A stretch of 64,000 bases of DNA from Calothrix sp. C42_A2020_038 (GTDB lineage: Bacteria > Cyanobacteriota > Cyanobacteriia > Cyanobacteriales > Nostocaceae). The stretch lies in the NCBI GenBank assembly GCA_015272395.1, contig JACYLQ010000001.1, forward strand, positions 1-64,000, in the 5' to 3' direction. The position numbers and the translations under genes are program-made. Under the pieces are notes generated by a model. It had not been told where the DNA came from and made no database searches. It saw nothing but the letters and a program-made list of their open reading frames with translations. Shown in pieces: positions 35,932 to 46,121 of the stretch. Position 1 is the first letter of the stretch. Each line of letters begins with the position of its first letter.

Positions 35932-37938
35932 TTAGCAACACTTAAGGAATGTTGGTTCAATCTCCCACCATTTTTGAGTAAAAGGTTGTCGGGATGTATT
36001 TGTACCACAATGAATTTCCCCTCCTCCACGAAAATAAGGGTCCCAATCATCGATGAAGTTACATTTTTTATCCAAAGGTTCTAAAACTTCTTTGACATAT
36101 GCTTCAAATTGGCATTGACCATTAATTTTGGGTCCAAATGGTTTGGGAATAGCCAGATGTTGCTTGAGAACAATCATATTGACCATGTTGGGGAAAAAAG
36201 TTTTTGCTCGACCTTCACCATCATCCTGAAACAGAGCAGGTAATTCAATAATATCTTCTTCACTTAAATCTAATTCTTCTTTTAATACCTTTCGATTCCA
36301 GTTAATATGTTCTTGAAAGTCTTGGTTGTGACGAGTTAATTCTTCATTACTGAGAACATCTGCTACACTAATATCAGCAGGTTTGTCATCAATTTGTTTA
36401 CCTTGCCGTAATAACACCTGAGAATGCCCTTCATCTCGTAAACGTTTGAGAAGGTGATAACATTTTTCAGGACTCGCTAAAAGTAGTTTAAATCCTTTGG
36501 GACTAGCGGCGCCAATAAAGGTCATAAATTCGTCTATATGTCCGACACTAAGCCAGTCAGAAAAAATTTCAAAAGGGGCTTGAATTTTTTGGGCAAAGAA
36601 AAAGTCTCGTAAGACTTTTAACTTTCGACGCGGATTTTGAATAATTTCTGGGCGTGTTCCACCGAATATAATACGTCCAAAGGGATAGTGAACACCTTTT
36701 ACTGTTACAGGTGGAGAAACTTCTAAATTACCAAAAGAGTCTAGTTTTGTAGCTGAGTCAGAACTTTTACGAATCACATAACCAAAGTCAGTTCCCATTA
36801 ATTGGCGTTTGGCGAAGTGGTCTAACCCACGGTCGCGCGGTGAGTCGAGAATTACGTGTATAAAGCGTCCCGGTGCTTGAGTGTAACCAACTTCAATCTC
36901 GTCTCGCATCCAAATGTCATCTTGATGAAACTCAAATGGAACAGGGTCTAATTGCGCATTGGCTTTTCCAACAACTTTTCTAAGTTCTTCTATAAATTCT
37001 TCGTTATTTCCGTTCGACAAACGAGAAACAAACACGTTGATTGGAGATAAAGTATTGGGAGTCATCATCCAGGGAGCAACTCGAAAAAGCACGCGGTCAC
37101 TATAGATTTCTTCTCCATCTTTCATGAGATTTAAACTAATCTCAACAATTCCATCGAAATCAGCATCAGGATAACTTAATCCCTCTATTGCCAAAAGAAT
37201 ATCCCGATCAGTGTCTTTGATTTTTGCTGTTGTCCTATTTTTGCCAATTAACTCACAACCATTTTTATCTAACTCGTCATAAATACGAATTCTTTTAGCT
37301 ATATCTTTGTTAACTGATAAGTAAACTTCGCATCCAGAAGGTAAGCTTTTTATACCGACTCTGCGAATAACCATGAAACTTAGTTCTTTTAAATCTATTA
37401 GCCCTTTCAAACCGTCATTATTCTTGATGTTATCTTCTTGGTCATTAAAATTAACAACATCGCAATCTTTGTTAACTAATATAATTGCGCCATGACCGTT
37501 AGCTCCCCATTGCCAATCTGCTTTATAAGGATTATTTTCTTCAATAATTCCATCTCGATCTGCATCTACATCGAGACAAATACGTAGACAAGTTAGATGA
37601 ATTAGAGTTTGACTCAGTTGTTCACCTGTATCATTTTGAAACGTTATTTCAAGAGAACGGTCTTTTAATCTATCACTAAAGGTTCTAGCTAGAAGAGTAA
37701 TTTCTGAAACTTGTTGTAAAGGAAGCGAAGTTTGTTCGGTAATTAGTTGATTAGTAATAGAGTATATTTCTATTTCTCCTCGTGTTTTGAAACTAACAAA
37801 TGTATCAGGAGGCGCCAGATTTTTTAAGCAGATTTGCAGTGGTTGTCCAACGACTATAACATCTTCACAGTTCCTATTTTCGTTTTTAGAACCGGAGTGC
37901 AGGTGGTTAATTTTTTCAAATTGTGATAAAGCTCTCAT
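35932..37938 (-). CDS. Peptidylarginine deiminase (animal PAD type)
   Basis: A 668-residue protein resembling vertebrate PADs along most of its length; human PAD4 is 663 residues. The Ca2+-binding stretch DVDADRDGIIEENNP and WGANGHGAI are in the middle domain. The catalytic set is complete: Asp346 in WMRDEIEVGY, His467 and Asp469 in VGHIDEF, Cys644 in GEIHCGTN, matching PAD4 Asp350/His471/Asp473/Cys645, and the substrate-Arg loop DSPRDRGL is present. It should convert peptidyl-arginine to citrulline in a Ca2+-dependent way. No signal peptide is seen. AGGAGT lies upstream of the ATG. Animal PADs are thought to derive from cyanobacteria by horizontal transfer (published work). Its substrate in the bacterium is unknown. 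Stands alone, next to two gene remnants. Confidence 0.95.
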   Translation of the reverse strand: MRALSQFEKINHLHSGSKNENRNCEDVIVVGQPLQICLKNLAPPDTFVSFKTRGEIEIYSITNQLITEQTSLPLQQVSEITLLARTFSDRLKDRSLEITFQNDTGEQLSQTLIHLTCLRICLDVDADRDGIIEENNPYKADWQWGANGHGAIILVNKDCDVVNFNDQEDNIKNNDGLKGLIDLKELSFMVIRRVGIKSLPSGCEVYLSVNKDIAKRIRIYDELDKNGCELIGKNRTTAKIKDTDRDILLAIEGLSYPDADFDGIVEISLNLMKDGEEIYSDRVLFRVAPWMMTPNTLSPINVFVSRLSNGNNEEFIEELRKVVGKANAQLDPVPFEFHQDDIWMRDEIEVGYTQAPGRFIHVILDSPRDRGLDHFAKRQLMGTDFGYVIRKSSDSATKLDSFGNLEVSPPVTVKGVHYPFGRIIFGGTRPEIIQNPRRKLKVLRDFFFAQKIQAPFEIFSDWLSVGHIDEFMTFIGAASPKGFKLLLASPEKCYHLLKRLRDEGHSQVLLRQGKQIDDKPADISVADVLSNEELTRHNQDFQEHINWNRKVLKEELDLSEEDIIELPALFQDDGEGRAKTFFPNMVNMIVLKQHLAIPKPFGPKINGQCQFEAYVKEVLEPLDKKCNFIDDWDPYFRGGGEIHCGTNTSRQPFTQKWWEIEPTFLKCC

Positions 37939-37969
37939 GAATTTATTCTAACTCCTATATTAGATGCAA

Positions 37970-38137
37970 TTAAAAGTACATTAAAATCAAGTTATATTGC
38001 ATACGAAAGTTTAACCACATGACAAAACCTTTAACTTGACATTTTAAGTAAATATGAGGATGCGGTGCATAATCAATGCAGTCATCTAGGTTGTAATTTA
38101 GGAACCATTCAAGCGTTTTAACCAAATAGAAACGTTG
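37970..38137 (-). pseudogene. DUF2459-like C-terminal remnant
   Basis: Reading leftwards, an open stretch encodes LVKTLEWFLNYNLDD and, after a short insertion, CQVKGFVMWLNFRM, matching the C-terminus CQVTGFVMWSNFRV of the DUF2459-like protein at 32286. There is no start codon and the N-terminal 150 residues are missing. It follows the peptidoglycan-binding remnant in the same frame after a stop. A truncated gene copy. Confidence 0.6.
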
Positions 38138-38152
38138 AAAGTGAGTTGAAAA

Positions 38153-38332
38153 TTAACTCATAGTATTAAGAATTACCCTCCAAGTATTTCGCCCAACTCC
38201 GCCATCATTATTCAAACTGGCATAACGCTGTTGAAATGCTCGTACAGCAGCGGCTGTTTGACGCCCATATATTCTATCAATAGCACCTCTATAAAGACCT
38301 TGTTGTTGTAAGAAAGTTTGAACAATGAAGAG
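38153..38332 (-). pseudogene. Peptidoglycan-binding domain remnant
   Basis: The leftward frame encodes VQTFLQQQGLYRGAIDRIYG then RQTAAAVRAFQQRY, GVGRNTW and the C-terminus VILNTMS-stop. This is a PG_binding_1 domain: helix, G-x-D/Y-G turn and T-x-x-A-V-x-x-F-Q signature. A TAA precedes it directly and no start codon is available, so the gene has lost its 5-prime part. It likely descends from a secreted wall-binding protein. Confidence 0.65.
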
Positions 38333-38370
38333 TTAGATATTGATTTCCAAAGGTGTTCCATTGAGTCATA

Positions 38371-38404
38371 AGATACCCGACTTTACAGCAGAAGTTGGGT
38401 ATCT
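38371..38404. terminator. Hairpin downstream of SLH gene
   Basis: Arms AGATACCCGACTT and AAGTTGGGTATCT, a 13-bp stem with one G-T pair. It lies 8 bp past the stop of the SLH-domain gene and probably terminates it. Same CCCGACTT hairpin type as at 27 and 45828. Confidence 0.6.
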
Positions 38405-38412
38405 AAGATATA

Positions 38413-39279
38413 CTAATTATTACCATTTATCCGGACAACATACTGTTTAGCAGGTGAATTTTCAGGTAGTGGTTCCATTCTTCCTTGAGTAACCAATGTT
38501 TGATGAACCAAGGCTGCAACTTCCGCGCGCGTAGCTGGTTGGGTGGGGTTAAGTACTTTACGATTAGGATGGTTGACAACTATATTTTGTTTTGTTGCCG
38601 CTGCAACATGAGGAATAGCTTGTTCTGGAATATTTTGAGCATCATTGTAATATTTATTAACAATTGTTGAATCTGAAGCAATAGTTTGAGGTCTTGTAGG
38701 TGCTGGAGCAGCTTGAGCTTGAGCAATTACTAAAGGTTGCATTAAAGATGTAATTGCCATTGGAGCAAATACTGGTCTTCTTGCTGTTCTTTTTCTCCTC
38801 GGTTGTTGAGCAACCGGAGTAGTAGCTAAATTCAGACCATTATTTAAAGCGGTTATCGCTTCAACTCTCGTAACAGGTTGATTTGGTCTAAAATTACCAT
38901 TGTTAGCAGACATAAATCCTTGTTGATATGCTTCCTCAATCGGACGTTCTGCCCAATATCCTTCTTCAACATCGTTGAATGCAGACCCACTTTCGATTTG
39001 ACGTACTTGTGGTTCGTTAAAAGCTTGACGAATTATTGCTGCCATTTCGTCCCGTTGCACTGCTTGCTCTGGTCGAAATGTGCCATCAGGATATCCAGCT
39101 AAAATATTTCTTTGTGCCAAGCGTTCAATAAATGGATGTGCCCAATAATTAGCTGGAACATCGCGAAAGGTTGTTTGTGCAGTATTTTGAGCTTTACTTG
39201 ATAAAGGTACTAATGCACTTACTGTCAAACATAAAGCTGATAATGCTACAACTGAAGATGGCCTTAATAAATTAATCAT
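38413..39279 (-). CDS. Three-repeat SLH-domain protein
   Basis: A 288-residue exported protein with signal peptide (about 8-30, cleavage near SKAQ). SLH repeats: one at about 36-85 (FRDVPANYWAHPFIERL, FRPEQAVQRDEM), one at about 95-150 (FNDVEEGYWAERPIEEA, FRPNQPVTRVEA) and a degenerate third at about 215-270 (IPEQAIPHVAAATKQN, LNPTQPATRAEV). A basic linker with RRKRTARR lies between the second and third. SLH domains bind peptidoglycan-linked polymer. It lacks the outer-membrane porin barrel that cyanobacterial SLH porins carry, so it may be a periplasmic wall-binding or tethering protein. Ends at a terminator hairpin. Confidence 0.88.
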   Translation of the reverse strand: MINLLRPSSVVALSALCLTVSALVPLSSKAQNTAQTTFRDVPANYWAHPFIERLAQRNILAGYPDGTFRPEQAVQRDEMAAIIRQAFNEPQVRQIESGSAFNDVEEGYWAERPIEEAYQQGFMSANNGNFRPNQPVTRVEAITALNNGLNLATTPVAQQPRRKRTARRPVFAPMAITSLMQPLVIAQAQAAPAPTRPQTIASDSTIVNKYYNDAQNIPEQAIPHVAAATKQNIVVNHPNRKVLNPTQPATRAEVAALVHQTLVTQGRMEPLPENSPAKQYVVRINGNN

Positions 39280-39351
39280 GATAGTGCCTCATAATGATTA
39301 CACTTTGATTTTACGAACTTTTAAATGCAGGGATTTATTCATTAGGATAGA

Positions 39352-42108
39352 TTAATCTAGAGGGTCAAATAGATTAACTAAAGCCGCGAATAAAATCATT
39401 GGTGCCCCTGCAATTATACAAATAAGCCATTGGTTTAAATTTAGAGGCGCCGTAGAAAACAAAATATTCATCACACCCCACTGGCTAAAAAGTATCTGTA
39501 AAAATATTGTGCCAACAATACCGATAATAATTGCAGACACATCACTAATATCGGACTTGATGCCACGTATTCTTTTAATCAAGAATCTACCTAATTGAGT
39601 AATACTTAAAAGATAAAAAACTCTTCCAGCAACTAAAGCTTGAATTGCCATCGTTCTTGCTAAATTGATATTACCTGTAGCTTTGACTACGAATTCAAAA
39701 ACACCAAAAATTAAAATCCAGTTAAATATTGAAATCGCAAATATACGCTTGACTAAGCTACCAGAAAGTAAAGGTTGATTTGGGTTACGTGGAGGTTGTT
39801 GCATAACCCTGTCAGACTTTGGCTCAAAAGCTAAAGGTACAGTCATGGCAATGGAATTAACCATATTCAACCATAAAACTTGCAAAGACAAAATCGGTAA
39901 AACCCTTGCCAGCAAAACACTAATCAAAATTGTCATAGATTCTCCACCGTTGACTGGGAGAATAAATGCAATTGCTTTGAGCAAATTTCGATAAACTGTC
40001 CGTCCTTCTTCAACCGCAGCTTCTATGGAAGCAAAATTATCATCTGTCAATATCATATCTGAAGCTTCTTTGGCTACCTCAGTACCGGCACCTCCCATCG
40101 CGATACCGATATCCGCTTGCTTAAGAGCGGGTGCATCATTAACACCATCACCCGTCATCGCAACAACTTCGCCTTTCGACTGTAGTGCTTCGACGATACG
40201 TAGCTTCTGTTCTGGAGCAACACGAGCAAACACTACTCCGTCCTCAACTGCTGTCGAGAGTTCGTTTGTACCCATTTCAGCTAACTGTTGTCCTGTGAAA
40301 GCAATCACTTCTCCTTTTTTATTTAGCGACATACTTTGAGCGATTGCTTGGGCTGTGATTGCATGGTCTCCTGTAATCATTTTTACTTGGATCCCAGCAT
40401 CTTGGCAAGCTTTGACGGCTCTAATGGCTTCAACTCGCGGTGGGTCAATCATTCCTTGCAAACCAAGAAAAATCAAATCTTTTTCAATATCTGTATGGTT
40501 AAGAGAAGTTTGATTGTCAGGGACATATTTTTTGGCAAAAGCTAAGACTCGTAGACCTTTACGAGCCATTGCATTAACTTGTTGATGTATGGCATCTGGT
40601 TGTAAGGGGGTATTGTTTCCCGGAGCATCGAAGCGAAGTTGACAGCGTTTGAGAATTGCTTCTACTGAACCTTTAACGAAGATAATATTTGATTTTGACT
40701 CTTCTAAACTGAGTAAAGATTCTCTGGCGTTCGCTCCCTGATGTAAAGTGGCCATATACTGATACTCGGACTCAAACGGAATTACATCCAGCCTTGGTAT
40801 CTCCTGTTCTAATGAGGCGCCACTAAGTCCAACTTTGTTACCAACAACTATTAATGCTCCTTCTGTTGGGTCACCAATAACTTGCCATTGTCCTTCTTTT
40901 TGTTCAAGATGAGAATCGTTACACAAAAGTCCGGCAATTAAACATTCAATTAGTGCTGGAGAATTATTAAGGTGTATCGGTTGTTCATCCAGTAAAATCT
41001 CACCTTCTGGGGTGTAACCTGCACCTGTAACTATATATTTTTTTTCACCCGCATAGATAGCTTGTACAGTCATCTGATTTTCCGTCAGAGTACCTGTTTT
41101 ATCTGAACAGATAACTGTGGCACCACCTAGTGTTTCTACTGCTGGTAACTTACGAACTATTGCATGGCGCCGAGCCATGCGAGAAACACCGATAGCTAAA
41201 GTGACTGTAACTACCGCTGGTAATCCTTCGGGAATTGCGCTGACAGCAAAAGCAACGGCAGCTTCAAACATTGCTGGCCAAGAATTACCGTATCCTAGCC
41301 CAACTGCAAACGTAAGTGCTGCGATACCAAGAATAATATACAGCAGTGTACGGCTAAATTTATCAAACTTGCGAGTTAATGGAGTTGAGAGATTTGTGCC
41401 TTGCTCGATTAACTGAGAAATACGTCCTGTTTCTGTGGCATTTGCAATTGCAACAACGATACCGCGACCAGTACCAAACGTTACAAAACTACCTGCATAA
41501 GCCATGTTAGCACGTTCTGCCAGTGGTGTATCTGGACTTAAGGGTTGAGTATTTTTTTCGGTTGCTACTGATTCTCCTGTCAGAGCAGATTCATTGACTT
41601 GCAGATTTTGCACTTGCAGTAAACGTAAATCTGCTGGTACTTTATCTCCAGAAGCGAGTAATACTATATCTCCTGGTACTAACTCTGTGGAAGGAACTTG
41701 TTTCTTTTGACCGTTTCTGATTACAGTTGCGTTGGTTTGTACTGATGCTGCTAGGGCCGCAATCGCACTCTCTGCTTTCGATTCTTGTACAAAGCCAATG
41801 ATTGCATTAATCAAGGTAACACCCCAAATTACCCAAGCATTTACCCACTGCCCAAGTATTGCTTTGATGGCGCCTGCAATTAGTAAAATGTACAATAGCG
41901 GTTGATTAAATTGCAAAAGAAATCTGACTATTGGACTTTTCCCTGGTTTGCCTTTGAGTTCATTCGCTCCAAAGTGTGAATGTCTTTTTGCTGCTTCTGC
42001 TGAAGTTAAACCTGTTTCGACACTCGTATCCAAATGCCGAGTTACTTCTCGTGCGGTTAGATGATGCCACTGACTTGATTGAATTATCTCTGTTTCTGCT
42101 GCTGCCAT
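39352..42108 (-). CDS. P2-type cation-transporting ATPase, intact
   Basis: A 918-residue P-type ATPase with an N-terminal cation-ATPase domain. All catalytic motifs are present: TGES in [11 protein letters not shown] (actuator), PEGLP in helix M4, phosphorylation loop [14 protein letters not shown] in the nucleotide domain, DPPR, MITGDH and [14 protein letters not shown]5 has NGGESM and M6 [12 protein letters not shown], not the NLVTD of SERCA, so calcium specificity is uncertain; Ca2+, Na+ or Mn2+ are possible. GTGA site 5 lies 246 bp upstream. It is the functional counterpart of the degenerate ATPase at 58292. Confidence 0.92.
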   Translation of the reverse strand: MAAAETEIIQSSQWHHLTAREVTRHLDTSVETGLTSAEAAKRHSHFGANELKGKPGKSPIVRFLLQFNQPLLYILLIAGAIKAILGQWVNAWVIWGVTLINAIIGFVQESKAESAIAALAASVQTNATVIRNGQKKQVPSTELVPGDIVLLASGDKVPADLRLLQVQNLQVNESALTGESVATEKNTQPLSPDTPLAERANMAYAGSFVTFGTGRGIVVAIANATETGRISQLIEQGTNLSTPLTRKFDKFSRTLLYIILGIAALTFAVGLGYGNSWPAMFEAAVAFAVSAIPEGLPAVVTVTLAIGVSRMARRHAIVRKLPAVETLGGATVICSDKTGTLTENQMTVQAIYAGEKKYIVTGAGYTPEGEILLDEQPIHLNNSPALIECLIAGLLCNDSHLEQKEGQWQVIGDPTEGALIVVGNKVGLSGASLEQEIPRLDVIPFESEYQYMATLHQGANARESLLSLEESKSNIIFVKGSVEAILKRCQLRFDAPGNNTPLQPDAIHQQVNAMARKGLRVLAFAKKYVPDNQTSLNHTDIEKDLIFLGLQGMIDPPRVEAIRAVKACQDAGIQVKMITGDHAITAQAIAQSMSLNKKGEVIAFTGQQLAEMGTNELSTAVEDGVVFARVAPEQKLRIVEALQSKGEVVAMTGDGVNDAPALKQADIGIAMGGAGTEVAKEASDMILTDDNFASIEAAVEEGRTVYRNLLKAIAFILPVNGGESMTILISVLLARVLPILSLQVLWLNMVNSIAMTVPLAFEPKSDRVMQQPPRNPNQPLLSGSLVKRIFAISIFNWILIFGVFEFVVKATGNINLARTMAIQALVAGRVFYLLSITQLGRFLIKRIRGIKSDISDVSAIIIGIVGTIFLQILFSQWGVMNILFSTAPLNLNQWLICIIAGAPMILFAALVNLFDPLD

Positions 42109-42728
42109 CTTTCTACCTTAAAAGTTTATTTTTACTGTGATGGTAAATTCAGGGTATTAAGTTTATCTTTAAGAGTATCCCAATAAATAAAATATCTTAA
42201 AATATCGTTCTAAGTTTAAGGTTTTTTAGTTAGTCGCTTTACAACACATTCGATATTCCGGAATTACACGTATAATACCGTAAATCCCGTTTTCTGAATA
42301 CCCAACCTGCTGTAATGTAAAGTAATATGTAAATTATATTATTAAGAATAAATGTGATTGAAAAGTGACTGCTACTGATTTAGAATGATTAAAATACTAA
42401 ACTTTTGATAGATGTTAAAATTGACTCAATAAGTTGTGCAATATTTTGAATAACTCTTTTATGTATAAACTAGGTTTATGCAAATAGAGTTATAGGCATA
42501 ATACCCCTCTGCAAACCTCAGAAGCTTTGAAACCAATATTTCCTTCCGTTAAGAGACTCTTAAAGAGTTAAGTTAGGTTATTAGTTGAAATTGATACTTT
42601 CAAAACATCCTCTAACGTGTGTAACAATATTTCAACAAAGTCACTCACTACCATAGAGTAGTGGTAGGCGCCGAGGTACGTAACGCACGTAATATTATAT
42701 GTGGTTGCGTAACCGTAATAAAAACCTC
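42109..42728. other. Long non-coding stretch between divergent genes
   Basis: AT-rich DNA between the divergent P-type ATPase and invertase genes. Apart from the GTGA repeat at 42354, I see no gene, tRNA or strong hairpin; it probably carries the ATPase promoter. Confidence 0.4.
42354..42369 (-). promoter_or_regulatory. GTGATT-NAAAA-GTGA direct repeat (site 5)
   Basis: GTGATTGAAAAGTGAC: half-sites 11 bp apart, oriented toward the P-type ATPase gene 246 bp away. The distance is longer than at most other sites. Confidence 0.55.
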
Positions 42729-42756
42729 GTAGAGACGTTACATGTAACGTCTCTAC
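42729..42756. repeat. Perfect GTAGAGACG palindrome
   Basis: A 28-nt perfect palindrome with arms GTAGAGACGTTACA and its complement. It is the best copy of the GTAGAGACG hairpin family, directly upstream of GTGA site 6 and the invertase operon. Confidence 0.75.
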
Positions 42757-42773
42757 TATATTCAAAAATTAAA

Positions 42774-42789
42774 TCACTTTTGAATCATA
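42774..42789 (+). promoter_or_regulatory. GTGATT-NAAAA-GTGA direct repeat (site 6)
   Basis: On the plus strand TCACTTTTGAATCATA; its complement is TATGATTCAAAAGTGA. The half-sites are 11 bp apart, 74-89 bp upstream of the rightward invertase gene. The orientation is flipped with the gene, so all six sites keep the same polarity relative to their target. Confidence 0.6.
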
Positions 42790-42862
42790 TTTGTCAGTCA
42801 AATAAAAATGTAGTAATCTGAGAGAACATTCTGTAAGTACTGTTTAAAAGTTGAGTCATAAA

Positions 42863-44224
42863 ATGGAAGACAAAGATAATTTAATGACAGAAGCTTGGCA
42901 ACTACTTAAGAAATCAGTGCTTTATTATCGTGGTCATCCGATAGGAACAGTCGCAGCTATAGAACCTGGATTCAATGCAATTAATTATGACCAGTGTTTT
43001 ATTCGTGATTTTGTTTCGTCCGCACTCGCTTTTTTAGTGGTTGGAGAATTTGAGATTGTTCGCAACTTTTTGGTAGAAACTCTTAAATTTCAAAGTCACG
43101 AACCTCAAATGGATTCTTTTGCAGCTGGTCCAGGATTAATGCCAGCAAGTTTTAAAGTCGTATGTCAAGAAGATCAAGAGTATTTAACTGCTGACTTTGG
43201 AGAACATGCAATTGCCAGAGTACCACCCGTTGATTCTTGTTTGTGGTGGTTGCTCTTACTTCGAGCTTATGTCAAATCAACAGATGATATTTCTTTAGCG
43301 CATACAGCCGAATTTCAAGAAGGTATCAAATTAATTTTAGAAATGTGTCTTGTGCATAGATTTGCTATGTATCCAACAATGTTGGTTCCCGATGGCTCTT
43401 TTATGATAGACCGTCGCATGGGTGTTTATGAACATCCTTTAGAAATTCAGGTTTTGTTTTATGCAGCTTTATGTGCAGCCAAAGAACTGTTATTATCATC
43501 TGAGAATAACGCGAATTGTTTGTGCCGTATCAATCAACGTTTGGAACCTTTAACATATCATCTCCGAGAATATTACTGGATTAATTTGAACCGTTTAAAT
43601 GAAATTTATCGGTTTGAGGGTGAGGAATTTGGTAAGGAAGTTGCTAATAAATTTAATATCTATGCTGACTCTATACCTGCTTGGTTAACTGAATGGTTGC
43701 CTGATGATGGTGGTTATTTGGCTGGGAATCTTGGACCGGGACGTATGGATTTTCGGTTTTTTGCTCAGGGAAATTTACTTGCGATTATCACTGATTTAGC
43801 TACTAAGAATGAATCTCAACAAATCATGAATTTAATCGAGAGTCGCTGGAATGATTTAATTGGATATATGCCAATGAAAATTTGTTTCCCTGCGTTAGAA
43901 GGTGTAGAATGGCGCCTGATTACTGGATGTGACCCTAAAAATACCCCTTGGTCATATCATAATGGTGGAAATTGGCCTGTTTTACTTTGGTTATTAGCAG
44001 CAGCAGCACAGAAAACAAATCGTCTAGATATTGCCCACAGAGCTATTACAATTGCCGAAAAGGGCTTAAAACATGATAAATTTCCCGAATATTATGATGG
44101 CAAAAATGGTAGATTAATAGGGAAAAAATCTAGAAAGTATCAAACATGGACAATTGCAGGTTACATCGTAGCAAAAGAAATAATATCGAATCCGACGCAT
44201 TTAAAGTTATTTAGTTTTCGCTAA
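42863..44224 (+). CDS. Alkaline/neutral invertase (GH100)
   Basis: A 453-residue cytoplasmic enzyme that hydrolyses sucrose to glucose and fructose. GH100 features: [19 protein letters not shown] near the N-terminus, containing the catalytic Asp, then [26 protein letters not shown], and [16 protein letters not shown] with the Trp-rich end [11 protein letters not shown]. Length fits the alkaline/neutral invertases of cyanobacteria such as InvA of Nostoc. The ATG at 42863 was chosen over an in-frame TTG 12 nt earlier. It is co-transcribed with the CPA1 antiporter 12 bp downstream; GTGA site 6 lies just upstream. The pairing suggests sucrose turnover during salt or osmotic adjustment, which is inference. 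Confidence 0.92.
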   Translation: MEDKDNLMTEAWQLLKKSVLYYRGHPIGTVAAIEPGFNAINYDQCFIRDFVSSALAFLVVGEFEIVRNFLVETLKFQSHEPQMDSFAAGPGLMPASFKVVCQEDQEYLTADFGEHAIARVPPVDSCLWWLLLLRAYVKSTDDISLAHTAEFQEGIKLILEMCLVHRFAMYPTMLVPDGSFMIDRRMGVYEHPLEIQVLFYAALCAAKELLLSSENNANCLCRINQRLEPLTYHLREYYWINLNRLNEIYRFEGEEFGKEVANKFNIYADSIPAWLTEWLPDDGGYLAGNLGPGRMDFRFFAQGNLLAIITDLATKNESQQIMNLIESRWNDLIGYMPMKICFPALEGVEWRLITGCDPKNTPWSYHNGGNWPVLLWLLAAAAQKTNRLDIAHRAITIAEKGLKHDKFPEYYDGKNGRLIGKKSRKYQTWTIAGYIVAKEIISNPTHLKLFSFR

Positions 44225-44236
44225 GAGGTCAAGAGT

Positions 44237-45817
44237 ATGGAAGATGGAATCTTAATGATGCTTAATTCTGGAATAGATGAAGCAGCAATTCAAAATAATT
44301 TGAAACAATTTTTACTTGTGCTATCAGTATCATTGAGTGTGGCAACACTACCACAAGTTTTTAGTTGGTTCCGTCAAATTCCATACACACTGCTATTAGT
44401 AATTGTTGGGTTGTGTTTAGCATTTGTTGATGTTCGATTAGCAGATCTATCGCCAGAATTAATATTATCTATTTTTCTACCACCTTTATTATTCGAGGCA
44501 GGGTGGAACTTTAAATGGTTGGATTTAAAGCGGGATATACTCCCTATTTCTTTATATGCAATTATTGGAGTTGTTATTTCAATCATAGGTATAGCTTTCG
44601 GTTTAAATCAGGTTAATGGACTTTCTTTAACTACAGCTTTACTCATTGGAGCAAGTTTATCTGCAACAGACCCAGTTTCTGTAACAGCACTATTTCGAGA
44701 ATTGGGTGTCGGGAGTCGTTTAACCACCTTAATGGAAGGAGAAAGTCTTTTTAATGACGGTATGGCGGTAGTCGCTTTTAGTTTTTTAGTGGGACTACCT
44801 TTGGGCACTTCTCAATTAGGTATCCAGCCTATTTTACTGCAATTCTTTTCAGTTGTTGGTATTGGCATTGCTGTTGGTGGGTTAATTGGCTTCGGAATTT
44901 CTTATTTAACTCAGCGTTTCGACTTACCACTAGTCGAACAATCATTAACTTTAGTTTCTGCCTATGGTACTTACTTAATTACCGAAGATTTAGGTGGTTC
45001 GGGGGTAATTGGAGTGGTGACAACTGCCTTAATTCTGGGTAACTTTGGTTCTCGTATTGGTATGAATCCTAGGACAAGAATTATTGTCAGCGAGTTCTGG
45101 GAATTTTTAGCTTTCTTTGTCAACTCGATTGTCTTTTTATTGATTGGCGACCAAATTCATTTTGCAATTTTGGGAGAAAATTTAGGAATTATTGCAGTAA
45201 CTTTAGCAGCAATGATTCTAATGCGCGCTTTGGGTATATATGGTTTAGGTTATTTTTGTAACAGTGTTGCTAATTCGGAAATTTCTTCACAGCAACAAAC
45301 TATACTTTGGTGGGGAGGATTACGTGGTTCGGTTTCGATTGCTTTGGCTTTAAGCATACCAGTAAATCTACCGGAACGAGAAAAAATTATCGCTACAGTT
45401 TTTGGTGTAGTTTTGTTTACTTTGTTAGTGCAGGGATTAACAGTTAAACCTTTATTGGACAAACTCAAACTTTTAAATAATGAACCTTTACGTCAGGAAT
45501 ATTCAGAAATACTTGCTCGTTTAACAGCTTTGAATCGTGTTTTAGGATACCTAGCTCAAGTTGAAACACGTCCAGGTGTTGACCTAGAGTATCACCGCTA
45601 TCAACAGACATTGATTAAAGGGGAAATTAATCGTTTGCAAGAAGAGATTGATCAACTACAAAAGCAATATCCTAATTTAATGGGATTTACTAATGAACAA
45701 CTACGCTCAGAACTATTGGCTGTTGAAGCTGATACTTATGCTGAATTTGTCAAGAAGGGTAGGTTAAATCGAGAATTGGCGCCATTTCTTGAAGCTGATG
45801 AACCTCACTCCAGCTAA
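44237..45817 (+). CDS. CPA1 Na+/H+ antiporter (NhaP type)
   Basis: A 526-residue cation:proton antiporter with about 12 helices: FLPPLLFEAGWNF, the ion-binding ATDPVSVTALFRELGV stretch with TDP and ESLFNDGMAVVAF with the essential ND pair, and GGLRGSVSIALAL late in the membrane domain. The C-terminal 100 residues are soluble and coiled. AGAGG precedes the start. It is the second gene after the invertase; the transcript ends at the hairpin at 45828. It should extrude Na+ under salt stress, as known for NhaP relatives. Confidence 0.92.
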   Translation: MEDGILMMLNSGIDEAAIQNNLKQFLLVLSVSLSVATLPQVFSWFRQIPYTLLLVIVGLCLAFVDVRLADLSPELILSIFLPPLLFEAGWNFKWLDLKRDILPISLYAIIGVVISIIGIAFGLNQVNGLSLTTALLIGASLSATDPVSVTALFRELGVGSRLTTLMEGESLFNDGMAVVAFSFLVGLPLGTSQLGIQPILLQFFSVVGIGIAVGGLIGFGISYLTQRFDLPLVEQSLTLVSAYGTYLITEDLGGSGVIGVVTTALILGNFGSRIGMNPRTRIIVSEFWEFLAFFVNSIVFLLIGDQIHFAILGENLGIIAVTLAAMILMRALGIYGLGYFCNSVANSEISSQQQTILWWGGLRGSVSIALALSIPVNLPEREKIIATVFGVVLFTLLVQGLTVKPLLDKLKLLNNEPLRQEYSEILARLTALNRVLGYLAQVETRPGVDLEYHRYQQTLIKGEINRLQEEIDQLQKQYPNLMGFTNEQLRSELLAVEADTYAEFVKKGRLNRELAPFLEADEPHSS

Positions 45818-45827
45818 CATGATGTTT

Positions 45828-45860
45828 AAATTCCCGACTTTGTAGAAGTTGGGAATTTTT
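45828..45860 (+). terminator. Intrinsic terminator of invertase-antiporter operon
   Basis: Arms AAATTCCCGACTT and AAGTTGGGAATTT with loop TGTAG, ending in a run of five T. A classical intrinsic terminator 11 bp after the antiporter stop. Confidence 0.85.
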
Positions 45861-46121
45861 CCAACCGACATAGACCATTGGTTGTAGTGAAATTGAATAA
45901 TTAATCTGACTTTAGATATTGATATTTTTGTTTATATTTTCCAGCTTCAATTTATATATATTTAAAGCTAGAGATTATGCCTTGAATACAATTTGTCATA
46001 TTATATTCACATTTACTTTTAACTATGGAAATAAAGTAATTAGTCAGTCAATCCAAGTAAGTTTTTGTGTATCAATCTGACTAAGCTTCTACTTTAGTCC
46101 CATAGTTTTTGATATCAAGTC

